Of a stretch of DNA of 64,000 bases, positions 40,501 through 52,620 are shown in pieces; within the stretch, counting starts at the first letter, position 1; every line of letters begins with the position of its first letter. The notes under the pieces are model-generated. The model did not search any database. It was given only the letters and a program-made list of their open reading frames with translations, and was not told where the DNA came from. The position numbers and the translations under genes were made by a program. Location of the stretch: positions 5,946,122 to 6,010,121 of the forward strand of contig CM034602.1 of NCBI GenBank assembly GCA_020091685.1, in the 5' to 3' direction. The DNA comes from Lutjanus erythropterus. Lineage: Eukaryota; Chordata; Actinopteri; Lutjaniformes; Lutjanidae.

Positions 40501-42919
40501 TGAAGTTCTTTCTTTCTTTGTGGAACAAACATTGTGTCCATTTGTCCTGGCATGTAAATGCATGCAAACTGTTGCAACTGTCTATTTGCATACGGAGCAA
40601 GGAAGTGAAACCACTATGGCAAATTCTTAAGCAGTCTTGCCTTCTTGCAAATTTGGCATTATGATGCCAAATATGTATGAGGCACAGGTTAGTTAGTGGC
40701 AGTTCTCGGCACCACCAAACTACCTTGCATTTAGAAATCCTCAGACAACAGATCTACATGATCTGCAGAGGAGGAACCCTTGTTCTTCTTTCTGAGCTCC
40801 TCATCGTTCCTCCAGCACGACCATCCGGGCACAATTTTTACACAAGAAATAACAGAAACTAATGAACCCATTGCTACAAGATCTACTGAGCAAATCCATG
40901 TTCCACAAACAGCAGATGAGCCCTTTTGGTCGCTTGACATCCCATCAGTTCTTGTAATGGAAATGGCTTTAAGCAACTTTGCTCCATTCTGAATAAATGT
41001 TATGAAATGCAACATCTTGTCTTGGATGTGGCTTAATGCTGAACTGTGGATCTGTTCAGAAACTAATGATTAAGAATGACAAGCTTTCCTCTGGCTTGCC
41101 GTCTGATATTACCGTCACTATGGCAACAAAATCAGAACAAGAGGCTAAAAGTAATTCTGTCCTGTGGAGCTTGAAGAACTGAACCGCTCTTGTACTCGGC
41201 AGGAAAAAACCCTCCATGTTATAGTGTCATTGGCCTGAAATTGCACTGAGGTTGTTAAAAGTGTTGAGTGTACGTGCTTTATGTGTTGGGCTATAACTAT
41301 ATACTACGGCGCACAATGAGTCTCTAGAAACAGACAGGTAGTGTGTTTTCACAGTCTGGGTCGTAAAGAAATTGTGTGTATGGATACGGTGTTGAGCTGA
41401 CTCACAAAATCAATAATATCACACAGTAAATGACTGTGAAATACTGTTGCTCACCAGTTTATGTAATATAGCGTGGTAGTCCGAGCATGAATGACCCTTT
41501 TGTTCTCACAAAAATGAAGGACTGGGTTAATTAGTTTTATTGTTTGTTTAATTTGAGTTAACATGCGTTGGCTCAAGAGTCATGTTCACCCTAAATTGTT
41601 CCCTCTGTGTGTATTTGTCTGTGTGCCTTTGTTGACACGTCCAAACCGTCGCTTGTGGTGCGATTTCAGCTCATTTACAGTCCCTGTGAGTGCAGACTTG
41701 ACTTACAACTGGAGGCATTACACAGAGTCCACCTGAAAGACCTCTCAGAGTGGACGAGGGAGGTCAGCACAGAGACGCTTGTGTTTTCTCTCTTCGCCGC
41801 CTCAAATCATCCAAATATGAGCAGCCGCATGCTGGAAACAAACTGGGATATTGCTGACACAGAGCGTCGGATCAACTGGAACCAGACTGAGGCTTTTTCT
41901 TCAGGGTGACAAATTTCAAGCTCTGAAAACTGCTGAAGCGTCTGTTTCGGTTGATGTGTTGATTTACTTTCTGTTCTCACAGGCAAACACACGCGCCTGT
42001 GTGCCCACTCACATTTACACACACACACACAAAGACATTACACACACTTGCATGCTCACTATGCACATATGGTGATGACAGAATCACTGTTGTGGGTTTG
42101 CACACATACAGAGGTTGACTAAGTAGCCTCCTCTCTTAGGTCACGTTACTCATGCGGTGCAAGAATTAAAGTGAAAGTGACATCCTGATAAAAAACAATA
42201 CTTATTTTTCTCCTGGCCTGTAGCGCTGTTTAAACATTTAGATTTTGTTTTGGTGTGAGTTGCAGAGTTTTGGAGACATAGGCTGCAGAGATGTCAGCTT
42301 TCTCTTTCCAAAAATGATCTGGTTACTCAAGATAAACCACAGACCTTGTTTCAGTTACAAGAAGGAACTACTTTGTTTCTAGTAGAAAAGAAAGAGGATT
42401 TTAAAGTAGTTCTGGTAGATTCTACTGCAGGAAGAAAAGCCAGGGAAAAAAATAAGTATTTTTGATTTTTGAGTGAAGTTTGTACTTGAAAAAAGACTTT
42501 TATACTCATGTTTGTTACATGTAACTCATTATTTCCTACCTCTTGTCCCCAACGATGAATCCTAATGATTTAGATGATCTTCTGAAATATCCTCTAGCTC
42601 AGGCTTCTCAAAGTGCAACCGGCGGGCCAGTGGGGTCCTCAGAAACATTCTGTGCAGCCCCAGAACGTCACATTGAATGCATTATTATATTTTTTATTAT
42701 TATATTTTAATCATTCCATTCCTTTCTCTTTCAAAAGCCAACATTTAATGCAACAGATAGCTGCTGCATCACACTGTGCTCCACTAACAAGCGTCTGTCA
42801 GATTAGGATGACAATTTGTAGAAAGCTGCTGGTTGCATGGCAACTAGTGTTGCAGGGATTAATTCTGTCACCGAAGCTAGTGCTATTTTTCCATGGATGA
42901 CTCTGAAGTTACAGATGGA

Positions 42920-43282
42920 AAAGCCTCCACTGAAAAAAAACCCCTCTGAGAACTCGTCTCACTCTCTCCTTCCAAGCGTGTAGGAGAACCTACGGTGGCC
43001 GCGAAACTTGAGCAGGATACAAAAGGCTGTATCTAGAGTCGGTGTTTGGTTTATCTGTTCTGGAAACTGCACAAATGTTGCATGAAAACATGGCAGCCTC
43101 TGTGGAAGACAAGCGACTTTTTCTGTAGATATAAACACCTCATTCTAAGGTACTGAAAATGCAGTGATTATTATTTTTAAGTGTTTATACACTAATGAAA
43201 ACTAACTAATTTTTATTGTATATTATATTACATTTCTGCCATATTCTGTAATTAAATCCCTGTAAATCTTACACACTGGACC
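42920..43282 (+). repeat. MITE-like dispersed repeat (copy 3 of 3)
   Basis: It shares 'ccttccaagcgtgtaggaga', 'atctagagtcggtgtttgg' and 'gtaaatcttacacactgg' with the copies at 815-1002 and 30394-30759. It is followed at about 43.31-43.42 kb by another dispersed repeat rich in 'gttagcatgctaac'-like motifs. Confidence 0.72.
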
Positions 43283-45489
43283 TGTAATTTGGTTTATAAA
43301 GCAATAATTGCTAAACTAACCGATGACACTCCCATCATCCTCAGCTGAAGTTTTAGTGCATATTAGCAAGTGTTAGCAGGCTAACATGCTAAAACAGTTA
43401 GCATTTAGCTAACAGCACCATTGTGTTTATTTTAAAAATAGAATTCCTTCTTATATGACATGTGCACAGGTTCTCTGACAGCACCCTTAAATATGGAAGC
43501 CAGGAAATAGAAGTGCACACTGAAACACACACTGATTTAACCATACAGATTTAGAAACTATGGGTATGAACACACATAAATATACCACTGTAATGTATAC
43601 AGTCAGTACCCAGTTGAATATAAATGCACATATACATAAACACACACATTGCATGTTATGTAACCACCTAATTTGCAATAGCAAATATTCCATATCAGAA
43701 TATATGACTTTATAAATGTCAGTGGTCTTTAGATCAGAGTTCCTGACATAAAACATCTCCACAGCTCACAAAGTAAATCTTGTTTTACCTGATTTTACAC
43801 ACCATGCAGGCTGTAAATCAGCACACACACAGAAAGATCAGCTTTTAGACAGAAAGACAGACGCATACGTCAATAGATAAATACTAACAAGTGTGAAATA
43901 TCAGACAAGAGGTGAAGCAGGCAGACAGGTTTGACAATGAGACAGACAGAAACACACAGATGAGTCTCTCTCTGTCTCTTCAGTCTAATGGACAGTTTAT
44001 TTATTGTTTAACGTGTCATGTCTCAGCAACGTCCTGAGGTCCAGCAGCTGGCTGGAGAAACATCATCATTCTGTAGATGCCAGAAAATGACAACACCTCC
44101 CAGAATTCCTTCCTCTGTTTTAAAATGTGCCTGAAATAGACTGTCTCAGTTTAGCATTTTGTGGCTGCCGTTGAATGTACTGTTCTCATGCTGTTCCGTG
44201 CAAGAATACATTTTAGTATATATTTACCTCTCTCTAAAAATACACCAAAACTGAAGCTGCACATTCAACACATGAGGATCAGTCCACCTCTGTGGTTAAA
44301 ACAGAAGGTACAAACCAGCTGTTGTCCAAATAAGTATTTAGCAAGATGCAAAATTTGCAAAAACCTGCCAATTAAAGGAAGAAAAAACAACATAAAGTTG
44401 TTGCGTGTGCATGTTTTTTTTTTTTTTAGGTCCACCATTACCAATAGCAATTGATAAGATTTAATTAACACTAATGCTGTCGTTGATTCTGCATATTCTT
44501 TTCTGATTCTTTAGATTCCCTTACTGCTTGCTTCGCAGGCCTACACACTGTCAACTCCTCTGTTTTTATAACAGTGCATAAAAAAAGGCTCTCCATCATG
44601 GCTCCTGTTTTTTGCACGTTTCTAGCAGCATAGATGCATGTGTTTGACGTCACTGTTCAGCAGTTTGCAACTGTCAGAAAAACATGCCGACATCGAAAAA
44701 GAATCCACAAGCTCACTGGACAATGTAACTTCACTCCCAGATTTGAACTTAACTCTACCCACTGCACCATTTTAAAAAATAATGCCCCCCAGAATGGCAA
44801 GGAGCTGAGAGAGGGGGCAGCAGCTGAGGCTACATGGAGCATTGTTACCACATATTATGTGAGCCGATATAGCTGGAGCCATCAGCAGCTGTTATCAGAC
44901 AGTCCCTGTCCGTAGATGGAATATAAAAACCTTGACAGGTCATTGCCGCTCAGCCTTGCCTCCAGTTTTTCCCAGTGGCCACTTGCAATATTGCAGGAAA
45001 AAAAATCCCCTGCAGCCCAAAAAGCATTTACCCCATAGGCCTCCATTAGTTGACAGGACACCTAAAACTGCACACAAGGTCAGTTATGACTCTTTCTATT
45101 ATGAATTTTTCATCCATGGAGTTATTAGGTTTGTAAAACTTTCTTAGAGCTGAGAAAATTGATTTAAAAAGTCAAGAAATCTGTGCTTCAAAACTGTCAA
45201 AACTGAAAAAGCAGAGGATTAGCAGCGCATATTGGTTGTTATTTTTGAACAGCCACTGGGTGGGCGGGTAGTTGGTTTGTTCCACCATATACGTCACCTG
45301 CCTCCAAACAAGTCAATAGCAAAATTCATTCACAGTAGCTGTGTTTTAACCAGCAGGGAAGTCACTATGCATATTTATAACCCAAAATGCAGACTACTTT
45401 GCACTAAAATGTCAAAATTTGGTGCTGAAAAGGTGCTTTAAGGGTTTAGTGACTCTTTAAATGTTCTTTAATCACATACTGTAAATTCT

Positions 45490-45660
45490 CCAAGTCTCTT
45501 GAACTCTGCTGGAGGGATGAAGCAACATTCTTCCAAATACTATTTTTGATGATGGTGATGGAGAGAGCTGTCTGACACATGGCTCCAAAATCTTCCACAG
45601 ATGTCTGGTTTAGTTGAGATCTGGTGTCTGTAAAGGTCACAGCTAATGATTGACATCATT
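45490..45660. repeat. DNA-transposon fragment
   Basis: 'gctggagggatgaagcaaca' ... 'tctggtttagttgagatctg' resembles part of a dispersed fish DNA transposon. There is no coding capacity, and the identification is from recognition only. Confidence 0.4.
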
Positions 45661-46243
45661 TTAATGCAGAAAATCGACCCCTTGTGATCTTTATGGAATC
45701 ATCTGCATTTGCTGTTTTCCATTGCCCGGGTCCAGAATCCACCCACTCCAGCCAGCTGATTGATTCTCTGGAACTGGAGTGTCTACGAGTTTACGGTTCA
45801 GTCTCATGTTAGTTTTTCCAACAATTTATCCAGATTTTTTCTATTTACTGTGTCACATCTTAGAAGTTTGCTATGTTACAGTGCAGTTTGTAATAATAAT
45901 GTGCATTAAGTTGAAACAAAGGTCCAGGCTGCTGCATACAAAATTGCAAAAGAAAGGTCGAAATGCATTTTCACAACTAGTAAAACGGTTTGGCTGAAAC
46001 TGTGTATTCTGTGAGTAAAATAAGAATGTTTTTTTGTTGTTAATCCTGCAACTTATTTCCTTGACCAGTAGAGGGCACCAGCTCTGTCAATAGACCAGGT
46101 GTTCAGTACCTGCATTAGTCTGGAATTAAAATGAGCTCATCATCATGTATATTATCATATTATACTTTATTATGCTGTACAGTTTTTCCTGTCTATGCAG
46201 GGTAGTTATTACACAATTTGTATATATGAGGGCTGCTTGTCTC

Positions 46244-46248
<5 letters not shown>

Positions 46249-46312
<64 letters not shown>
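46249..46312. repeat. (GT)n microsatellite
   Basis: About 32 uninterrupted units. Confidence 0.95.
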
Positions 46313-46313
<1 letters not shown>

Positions 46314-46387
46314 CTCTCTCATAAGGCCGTCTTTCAACCAGTCCTGGCTGAGCATCTCCTCCTGCTATCCATGAAGGAAAGGAAGCA

Positions 46388-46424
<37 letters not shown>

Positions 46425-46441
46425 TGTGTGTGTGTGTGTGT
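46388..46441. repeat. Compound (GT)n(GA)n(GT)n microsatellite
   Basis: GT units, then GA units, then GT units, about 75 bp after another GT array. Confidence 0.93.
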
Positions 46442-49400
46442 TGACACAGCCTCTTGCAGTCTATCAAGTGGGAGGGCTGCATTTTTTTTCTTTACAGCTT
46501 CTCCATAGAAGTGAATAGCCGCTTTATAGCTGTCAGTGCTCCTTCACTATATATAAATGTGTACATATGTGGATATATGAACCACACTGATAGCTCTAGT
46601 GAGCATTTCTGGACAAAAAGTACGAGTATAGATGTACAGAATGTCTCCTTTTCATCAGTCTGTGGTTATCTTTATCGGACTGTTGATCTAGTTGTAGGAA
46701 ATGAGTCAAGTGGCTGTTTGAGGTCCATTAGGATGATGTAGTCGCACTCTCCACTGCCAAAGACAAGAATAAGTGTGCAGGAATTTCTCTCAGTGACACT
46801 GACACAAAGACTTACTGATGACTTATACAGTTGAGAAAATGCAGCCCAGTGTGACAACATTAAATAAACTATGTTGAGAAAACACAATAATAACATCCTC
46901 TATTTAGTGCTTGAACTGCAAGGTTTTTATTAAAAATTCCTGCAAGTAAAGCAGCAGAAATGCATGAAGGGACTTACTTATTGTGCTGTATGTCACTAAT
47001 AATAAATTTAAAAAGAAATTATTGACTCTCATTAGTATTGGCAGATTCTATTTTGCAGAATAAGAAAAAGTTGACTAAAAAAATGTTATTTGCACCATGT
47101 TTTTAGCCTGAATCTTCAATGTAGATCCTCAGTTTAGGGCTACGTTCATATGCAAATGCACACTGTTTGAACTGGGTGTGTGTGTTGTGACGGTGTGCAA
47201 ACGGGATGTCAGGACCGTAGGAGACCTGGATTATGACAGACAAGCAGTATGAAGGCATTTAATGTTTCATTGTTCTCTTCCGATTTTTTGGAGATTCTGC
47301 AACGCTGTTTTCCTGTGAAACTCCAGCAGTGTTTTGCAGACTAACAAAATAAACCCGACCCTCAGTCGGCAGAGGGTGAGTAGATAGTGACCCATATCCA
47401 TGTTTCTCTTCTAGAGTACTGAATAAGAATTTCCAGTTAATCCTATAAAACGTTTTCTCTTCTGTATCCAGTGTCAATATTTGATTTCTGAACAGTTGAA
47501 AGTTGAATATTTTACAAGGACTGATGGTGAATGGAAGCATTCCTTCATTTAAACTGCTCTGTTCAGGATATATGATGAACAGGGGTAGAAGTAACTCATT
47601 ACAAATACTCAAATCACTGTAATTAAGTAGTTTTCTTTGGTACTTGTACTTTTATTAATAGATTATCAAATCTACGCATTACAAGATGTAATCTGCTTAG
47701 TTACTTTTAAAATCAGAGTTGAATACTGAGTACAAATTGTATTAATATCCAGACTTTTGCCGAATGGATATTTAATCAATAGTCATGGCGGTAATTTGTA
47801 CATCGTTTGACATCGTTTCAAATTAAGTGTACACTTAAAATGAGAAAGAAAGACCAAAACAAAAAAAAAAAGACATTTTTTGTATCCAATAAAGTATTAA
47901 TGATAAATCATTTGTTCACGTTTTCATCTATCAACAAAGAAAAATGTAGCAATAACTACTCTACTCAGGGGGAAACACCATTCACCACTGGCCACTGTTC
48001 TGCGGTGCAGCTATAAAATGAAGTAACTGTTTTATGTGCCTTTTTTTTAATTATTTAAATATTTCTTGTTTTTGTTTCCTAACCAGTGTTAACAAATGTC
48101 ATGCAAGACTGCTCTGTATCTCTGTCATTGCTGCAGCTATTTTAAGTTTCAGCCATTAATGAAATGAAATGTTATCCACAGCCGCCATGACCTTGAGTGA
48201 GAAATTACAGGAGCAGTTTTGTACAAAGATCAATCTCAGTTTCGGTAAAGGTGGTAGAGTTTATGAGTCATGGCAACGGCAAATACCTTCCCCTTTTTCA
48301 GGAAGCCTGTGGGAGAAAGTGAGCGAGAGAAGCAGAGGAAGAGAGAGAGTAACACAGAGAGACACTTGATGAACCCGTTCACCTCTTTATCCATCATTAG
48401 TGACTGTGCACACTCTGCATCCATCCATGGAAACTGCATGAAGGAAGCAGTCCTGTTTTTCTAAAATGTATATTTGGGTATGGAGCTAAATTGGTCACAG
48501 TGCACACATTTTAACTAGCTCTTCTCTATAGGTGTCTATGCTAATTTGACTGCTGATAAGTCTAATGTACAGGACTGCACACTTTAAATAGACCTTTTCA
48601 CCTCTGTTTCCTCTCCGTTTCTGTCTCCTTGCAAGCCGAACATTGCTTAAAGAGGACAAGGACGTGTTTGTCAGCAGGCTTTTAAAACCCAGGATGGCCA
48701 TCAGTGATAGTGTGCCCATTGAATCAGTGAAGACAGGGCGCTTCAGAAAGCATTTAGATTTTTTTTTTCAAATGCATTACATAATTCACGTGTTTAAAAA
48801 AAGAGATTTTTGGATGCAGGATAGGTGGTGAGAGAGAGAAGATGAGGAGAGGGAGGGAGAGGTGGTTACTGGTTTTTTAGCGAACACTACTTCCTTATGT
48901 TGAAGCACAGACTGACTTCTCATGTCCCGCTGTATGATGGGGGCAGAGCGCTCCGCATTTTCTTGACAGGTTGCCAGGCTCACATCAGCCACACCGGGCT
49001 GTCTGGCCGGGACCAGCGCCGGTCTGATGCTGGGAACGGCTCAATGGGAAGCAAAGGCAACTGTGGGATTATGGAAGTCTATGTAAGGCTTGTTTCATAC
49101 CTCAGCTGACTGTGTGTGGTTCCTGTGTGAGGCAGCAGGGCGTGATGAATAATTTTAACTAATGAAATTAAATGTCTGTAGGCTATGTGTTATAACCCTT
49201 AAAGGTGGAGCAAGGAATTCTGGAGAAAGATAGTCAAGTGTTGAGAGGCTCGTACCAACCTGGGAATGATACTCAACAGTCATTTTTTCTCCAGGATCAC
49301 TTACTTTACCCTTAAATGACAAAAAATGTAGTCATGATATATGTGCATTTGCATACCAGGTCATCAACAGATACTTCTATTTAGTTTAGGCCCACAATAA

Positions 49401-50856
49401 ATGCCACATAAAAGTCCAGTGTGTAAGCTTTCAGAGCAGGAGTTTTAAACTTTTTATGTCTGAAGGCCTCCACACATGATCAGCAGTATAACTGCTATGT
49501 GCTGGCTGTCCCATTGCTTTCTCAAAAACTTTGACCTTCTTTGCCAACGACTTTTCAAAGTGCAACCAATGAGATAACAGCTGAGTGTGACGATGTAGCC
49601 AGAAGTGACCATCAATGTATGGACAAGCAGAGAAGGTAGACAGGGAGTAGTAGTAGTGAGTAGTGAAGCTTTTAACAACTGAACAGTCACATATTTCTAT
49701 TAGATGTTGGTGGAGACCAAAAACAGAGCTAAAAAGAGAGTAAATACAGGCCTTACATTCATCAGGTGACCTAAAACATGACTCCAAATTAATAATAATG
49801 TTGCTCCGTATCCAAAATCAGATGGCGCAAGTTCAACAATGCAAGAAACCCAAAGTAAAGGAATAAAGAGTCAAAGTGCTAAAACAGAAGACATCTAAGA
49901 GCTGTTGACATAATGGTGATATTCTGTTTTCATGTTACTGAAAATACAAAACTAAGAAAAAAACTTGTTGGTTGCAATAATAAAATATATATCTCTCACA
50001 ACAGACTATTAGTTGACGTCCTCTGAAAGCCTTTCCCCTGACATGTCTTGCACTTTGCTCCTTTATTAACATGAGGTATATTGAATGCGTGGGAGAGCTG
50101 CAGGCTACAGCCTTTATATTCCACCCAAGGGAAGGATTGTGAAATATTACTGAACCAGCAGAATCACTTTACATAATGGACAGTTCCTCAGACAATGAGA
50201 AATATAAATGGCCCATATACAGTCTGTGGTTTTGTATTCTGCAAATTAATTAATGTTCTGCGACCTCTGGGCACTAAGTATGAAAAGGAGGAAAGGCAAA
50301 GGAGGTAATTAAACCTCAGCTGAGCTGTGACACAAGTTTATAAATGATCCTTTTCATTTAAATAGACAAAAGCAATGGAGAAACCAATTTCATATAAAGA
50401 GGGAGTACAAGGGGGGAATCAGGTCGTGTTACAGTTGCTCCAATTTCAGAATAGACAAGCAAAGAGAAATTATGGGAAAACAGACAATAAGAAGTGTGTA
50501 AAAAATCTGTGCATTTTACTACAATATATAAATATATGTTCCTTTTACTACAACATATACAAATAATATATAGAGAGACAGTAGTCTATAGTAGTGGGAT
50601 TAATTAACAATTAATTTCATCTGTACTGTAAAGTAACTAGTAATACTGTCACCAGATCAGTGTACTGTGGCTAATATATACTGGGCTTAAAGTAATAAAG
50701 CAGAAAATGGGAGTACTCAATTATACAATACTATATGTTACCATCAAATACCATTTAGTATGTAGTTATATTTCCTTACTCTTTAAAGTTAGCTGTTTAT
50801 TAACCAATTAAACTACTGTATGATGTTTCTATGTGCATTATTGGCACACTGTATAT

Positions 50857-50950
<94 letters not shown>
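50857..50950. repeat. (TCTA)n tetranucleotide array
   Basis: About 23 uninterrupted units; the 'YLSI' open frames across it are artefacts. Confidence 0.97.
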
Positions 50951-51099
50951 AAGCATCTGTTGCACAAAAGCGTCCCTCCATCGGCCATTGAAGCGCGCAG
51001 TGCTGCAATACACCACTATGACCGCTAGATGGCAGTGATGGTGCAGCTTTAAAAAAGTAAACTTCACATAAAAAAACAAAAAGGTGAAGAAAAAGAAAA

Positions 51100-51320
51100 G
51101 GAAGGAAGCGGCAGCAGCAGCAGGCGGCAGCAGCAGCAGCAGCTAATCACCGCCAATGACCGGACATGAACTTTAAGGTGTAGCTCACAACTTTACCGAG
51201 AGTTAAAAAAAAAAAAAAAAAATCTGAAGTCAGGCCGCGGCAGCAGCTTCCCTTTCAGTCTGCTCGCTCAGGGGAAACAAGGAAGTGAACAGCTGACTGA
51301 CTTCCAGTCGTTTTCCGCCG
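51100..51320 (+). promoter_or_regulatory. Candidate promoter and non-coding first exon of an unknown + strand gene
   Basis: A CpG- and GC-rich patch with CAG runs (51108-51142) ends in 'ttttccgccg' followed by GTAAGT, a consensus donor at 51321. The sequence 'aggaagtgaac' (51280-51290) could be an ETS site. Short upstream ATGs occur but no long frame, so this would be 5' UTR. No coding exon on the + strand was recognised between here and 64000, so the gene body is either downstream or unseen. Left boundary is approximate. Confidence 0.5.
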
Positions 51321-51879
51321 GTAAGTCCCGTTCATTTCAGCGCTTTCTACTTCTCCTCACGGCGTGGCTTTCAGTCCTGTGACAGACGAAAGTTGGATTT
51401 TGCGGTTTTGTCGGTGGAAACGGAGAAAATCAGGCAAGGTTTTTACCGTTTTTGTAACTTGATTGCGTCTGTGTGGTGAACAGGCCGACGCAGTGATTCA
51501 TTTATGTGTGTTTTGTGCGGTTTTATTCCTCCCACAGCAGCTGCTCCTTACTACTAAACCCCCGAGTGACTCATTCATTGTGTTTTTTAGTGATTTGAGA
51601 CGCAGGATGTGGCTTTAAAGAGGCAGCTGGACACCTGTAGTGTTTGGTCCTGATAAAGTCTGTTAACAACCAAGAGAGCAGGAATATTTCATCAGTTTAA
51701 CTCAACTATTAAAGCTGTTTGTGACCTTAGTGTTTCAACAAAGTGACTGAGACTGGGAGTGTTGACATATTGTGTGTGTGTGTGTGTGTGGCTGCAGAGT
51801 GTGGGAAAATGTGTCCTTCCTTCATAATCTGTCACGCTCCCTGAGAATTTATATTGTGAAACTATTATTAATAGTTTGT

Positions 51880-52187
51880 ACAGCTGCAAACACAAATAAT
51901 TGATTATTAAATTAATTTTCAACTATTCTGATAATTGATTAATTGTTTTGAATAATTTTTTTCATAAATGACCAAATTCTCTGATTTAAGCTTCTCAAAT
52001 GTGAATATTTTATGGTTTCTTCACTCCTCTCTGACAGTAAAAGCAAAATCTTTGTGTTTTGGACAAAAGTAGACACATGAGGACATCAACTTTGACTTTG
52101 GAAAACAGTGATCAACACGTTTCACCATTTTATGACATTATTTGAACCAGATCTCTAATCGATTAATAGATAGTTGCAGCCCTAATA
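51880..52187. repeat. Fish MITE with gctgcaa/ttgcagc ends
   Basis: It runs from 'cagctgcaaacacaaataat' to 'tagatagttgcagccctaat'. The internal segment 'ccaaattctctgatttaagc' is typical of a very common fish MITE. A related copy on the other strand begins at about 52355 ('tgggctgcaactaaacaac'). Confidence 0.65.
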
Positions 52188-52354
52188 GTTTGGTTTATAA
52201 ACTGTCAGAAATTAGTGAAGAAATGGCCAAAGTATATCATCAGTCCAAAAATACCTAATTATTATATAAGACTATTTAAAGCAGGGAGTTCTCACCACTG
52301 AGAAACCTGAACAGATAATAATAATAATAATCGATTATCAACATAGATGCTTTG

Positions 52355-52620
52355 GGCTGCAACTAAACAACTGAACAGTTTTCATTATAGATTAATCCAC
52401 TGGTTATTTTTGAGCTTACTCATTTAGTCTATAAAATGTCAAAGAGACGTCTTCAGATTGCTTCTTTTGTCTAAAACCCAAAGATTCTTCATTTACCATC
52501 ATGAGTGACAAAGATAAAAAGCAAATCCTCAGATTTGGACACAAATGCAATTGAAGTCATATTTATATTCACACAGTCACATTTATCATCAGAATAGTTG
52601 CCAGTTAAATTTCTTTTGAT
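52355..52620. repeat. Fish MITE, second diverged copy
   Basis: It begins 'gggctgcaactaaacaactg' and shares 'agattaatccactggttatt' and 'ctataaaatgtcaaagaga' type blocks with the family at 51880-52187, in the opposite orientation. Confidence 0.55.

Larger units (their letters stand above)
35721..51100. other. Intergenic DNA, repeat-rich, no gene recognised
   Basis: No open frame here matches a domain or shows paired splice sites. Visible contents: dispersed repeat at about 36.56-36.87 kb, tRNA-SINE at 36.88-37.03 kb, a microsatellite cluster at 37.11-37.50 kb, a MITE at 42.92-43.28 kb, a DNA-transposon fragment at about 45.49-45.66 kb, GT/GA repeats at 46.25-46.44 kb and a TCTA array at 50.86-50.95 kb. 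Several stretches (38.5-42.5 kb and 47-50.5 kb) hold nothing I can name. Confidence 0.5.

Noticed and set aside
40677-41015. Pair of open frames on both strands near 40.7-41.0 kb
   Set aside because: No recognisable domain or splice sites, and neither strand is favoured; not enough to call a gene.
50820-51038. 'YLSI' repeat protein
   Set aside because: Translation of the TCTA array; no gene context.
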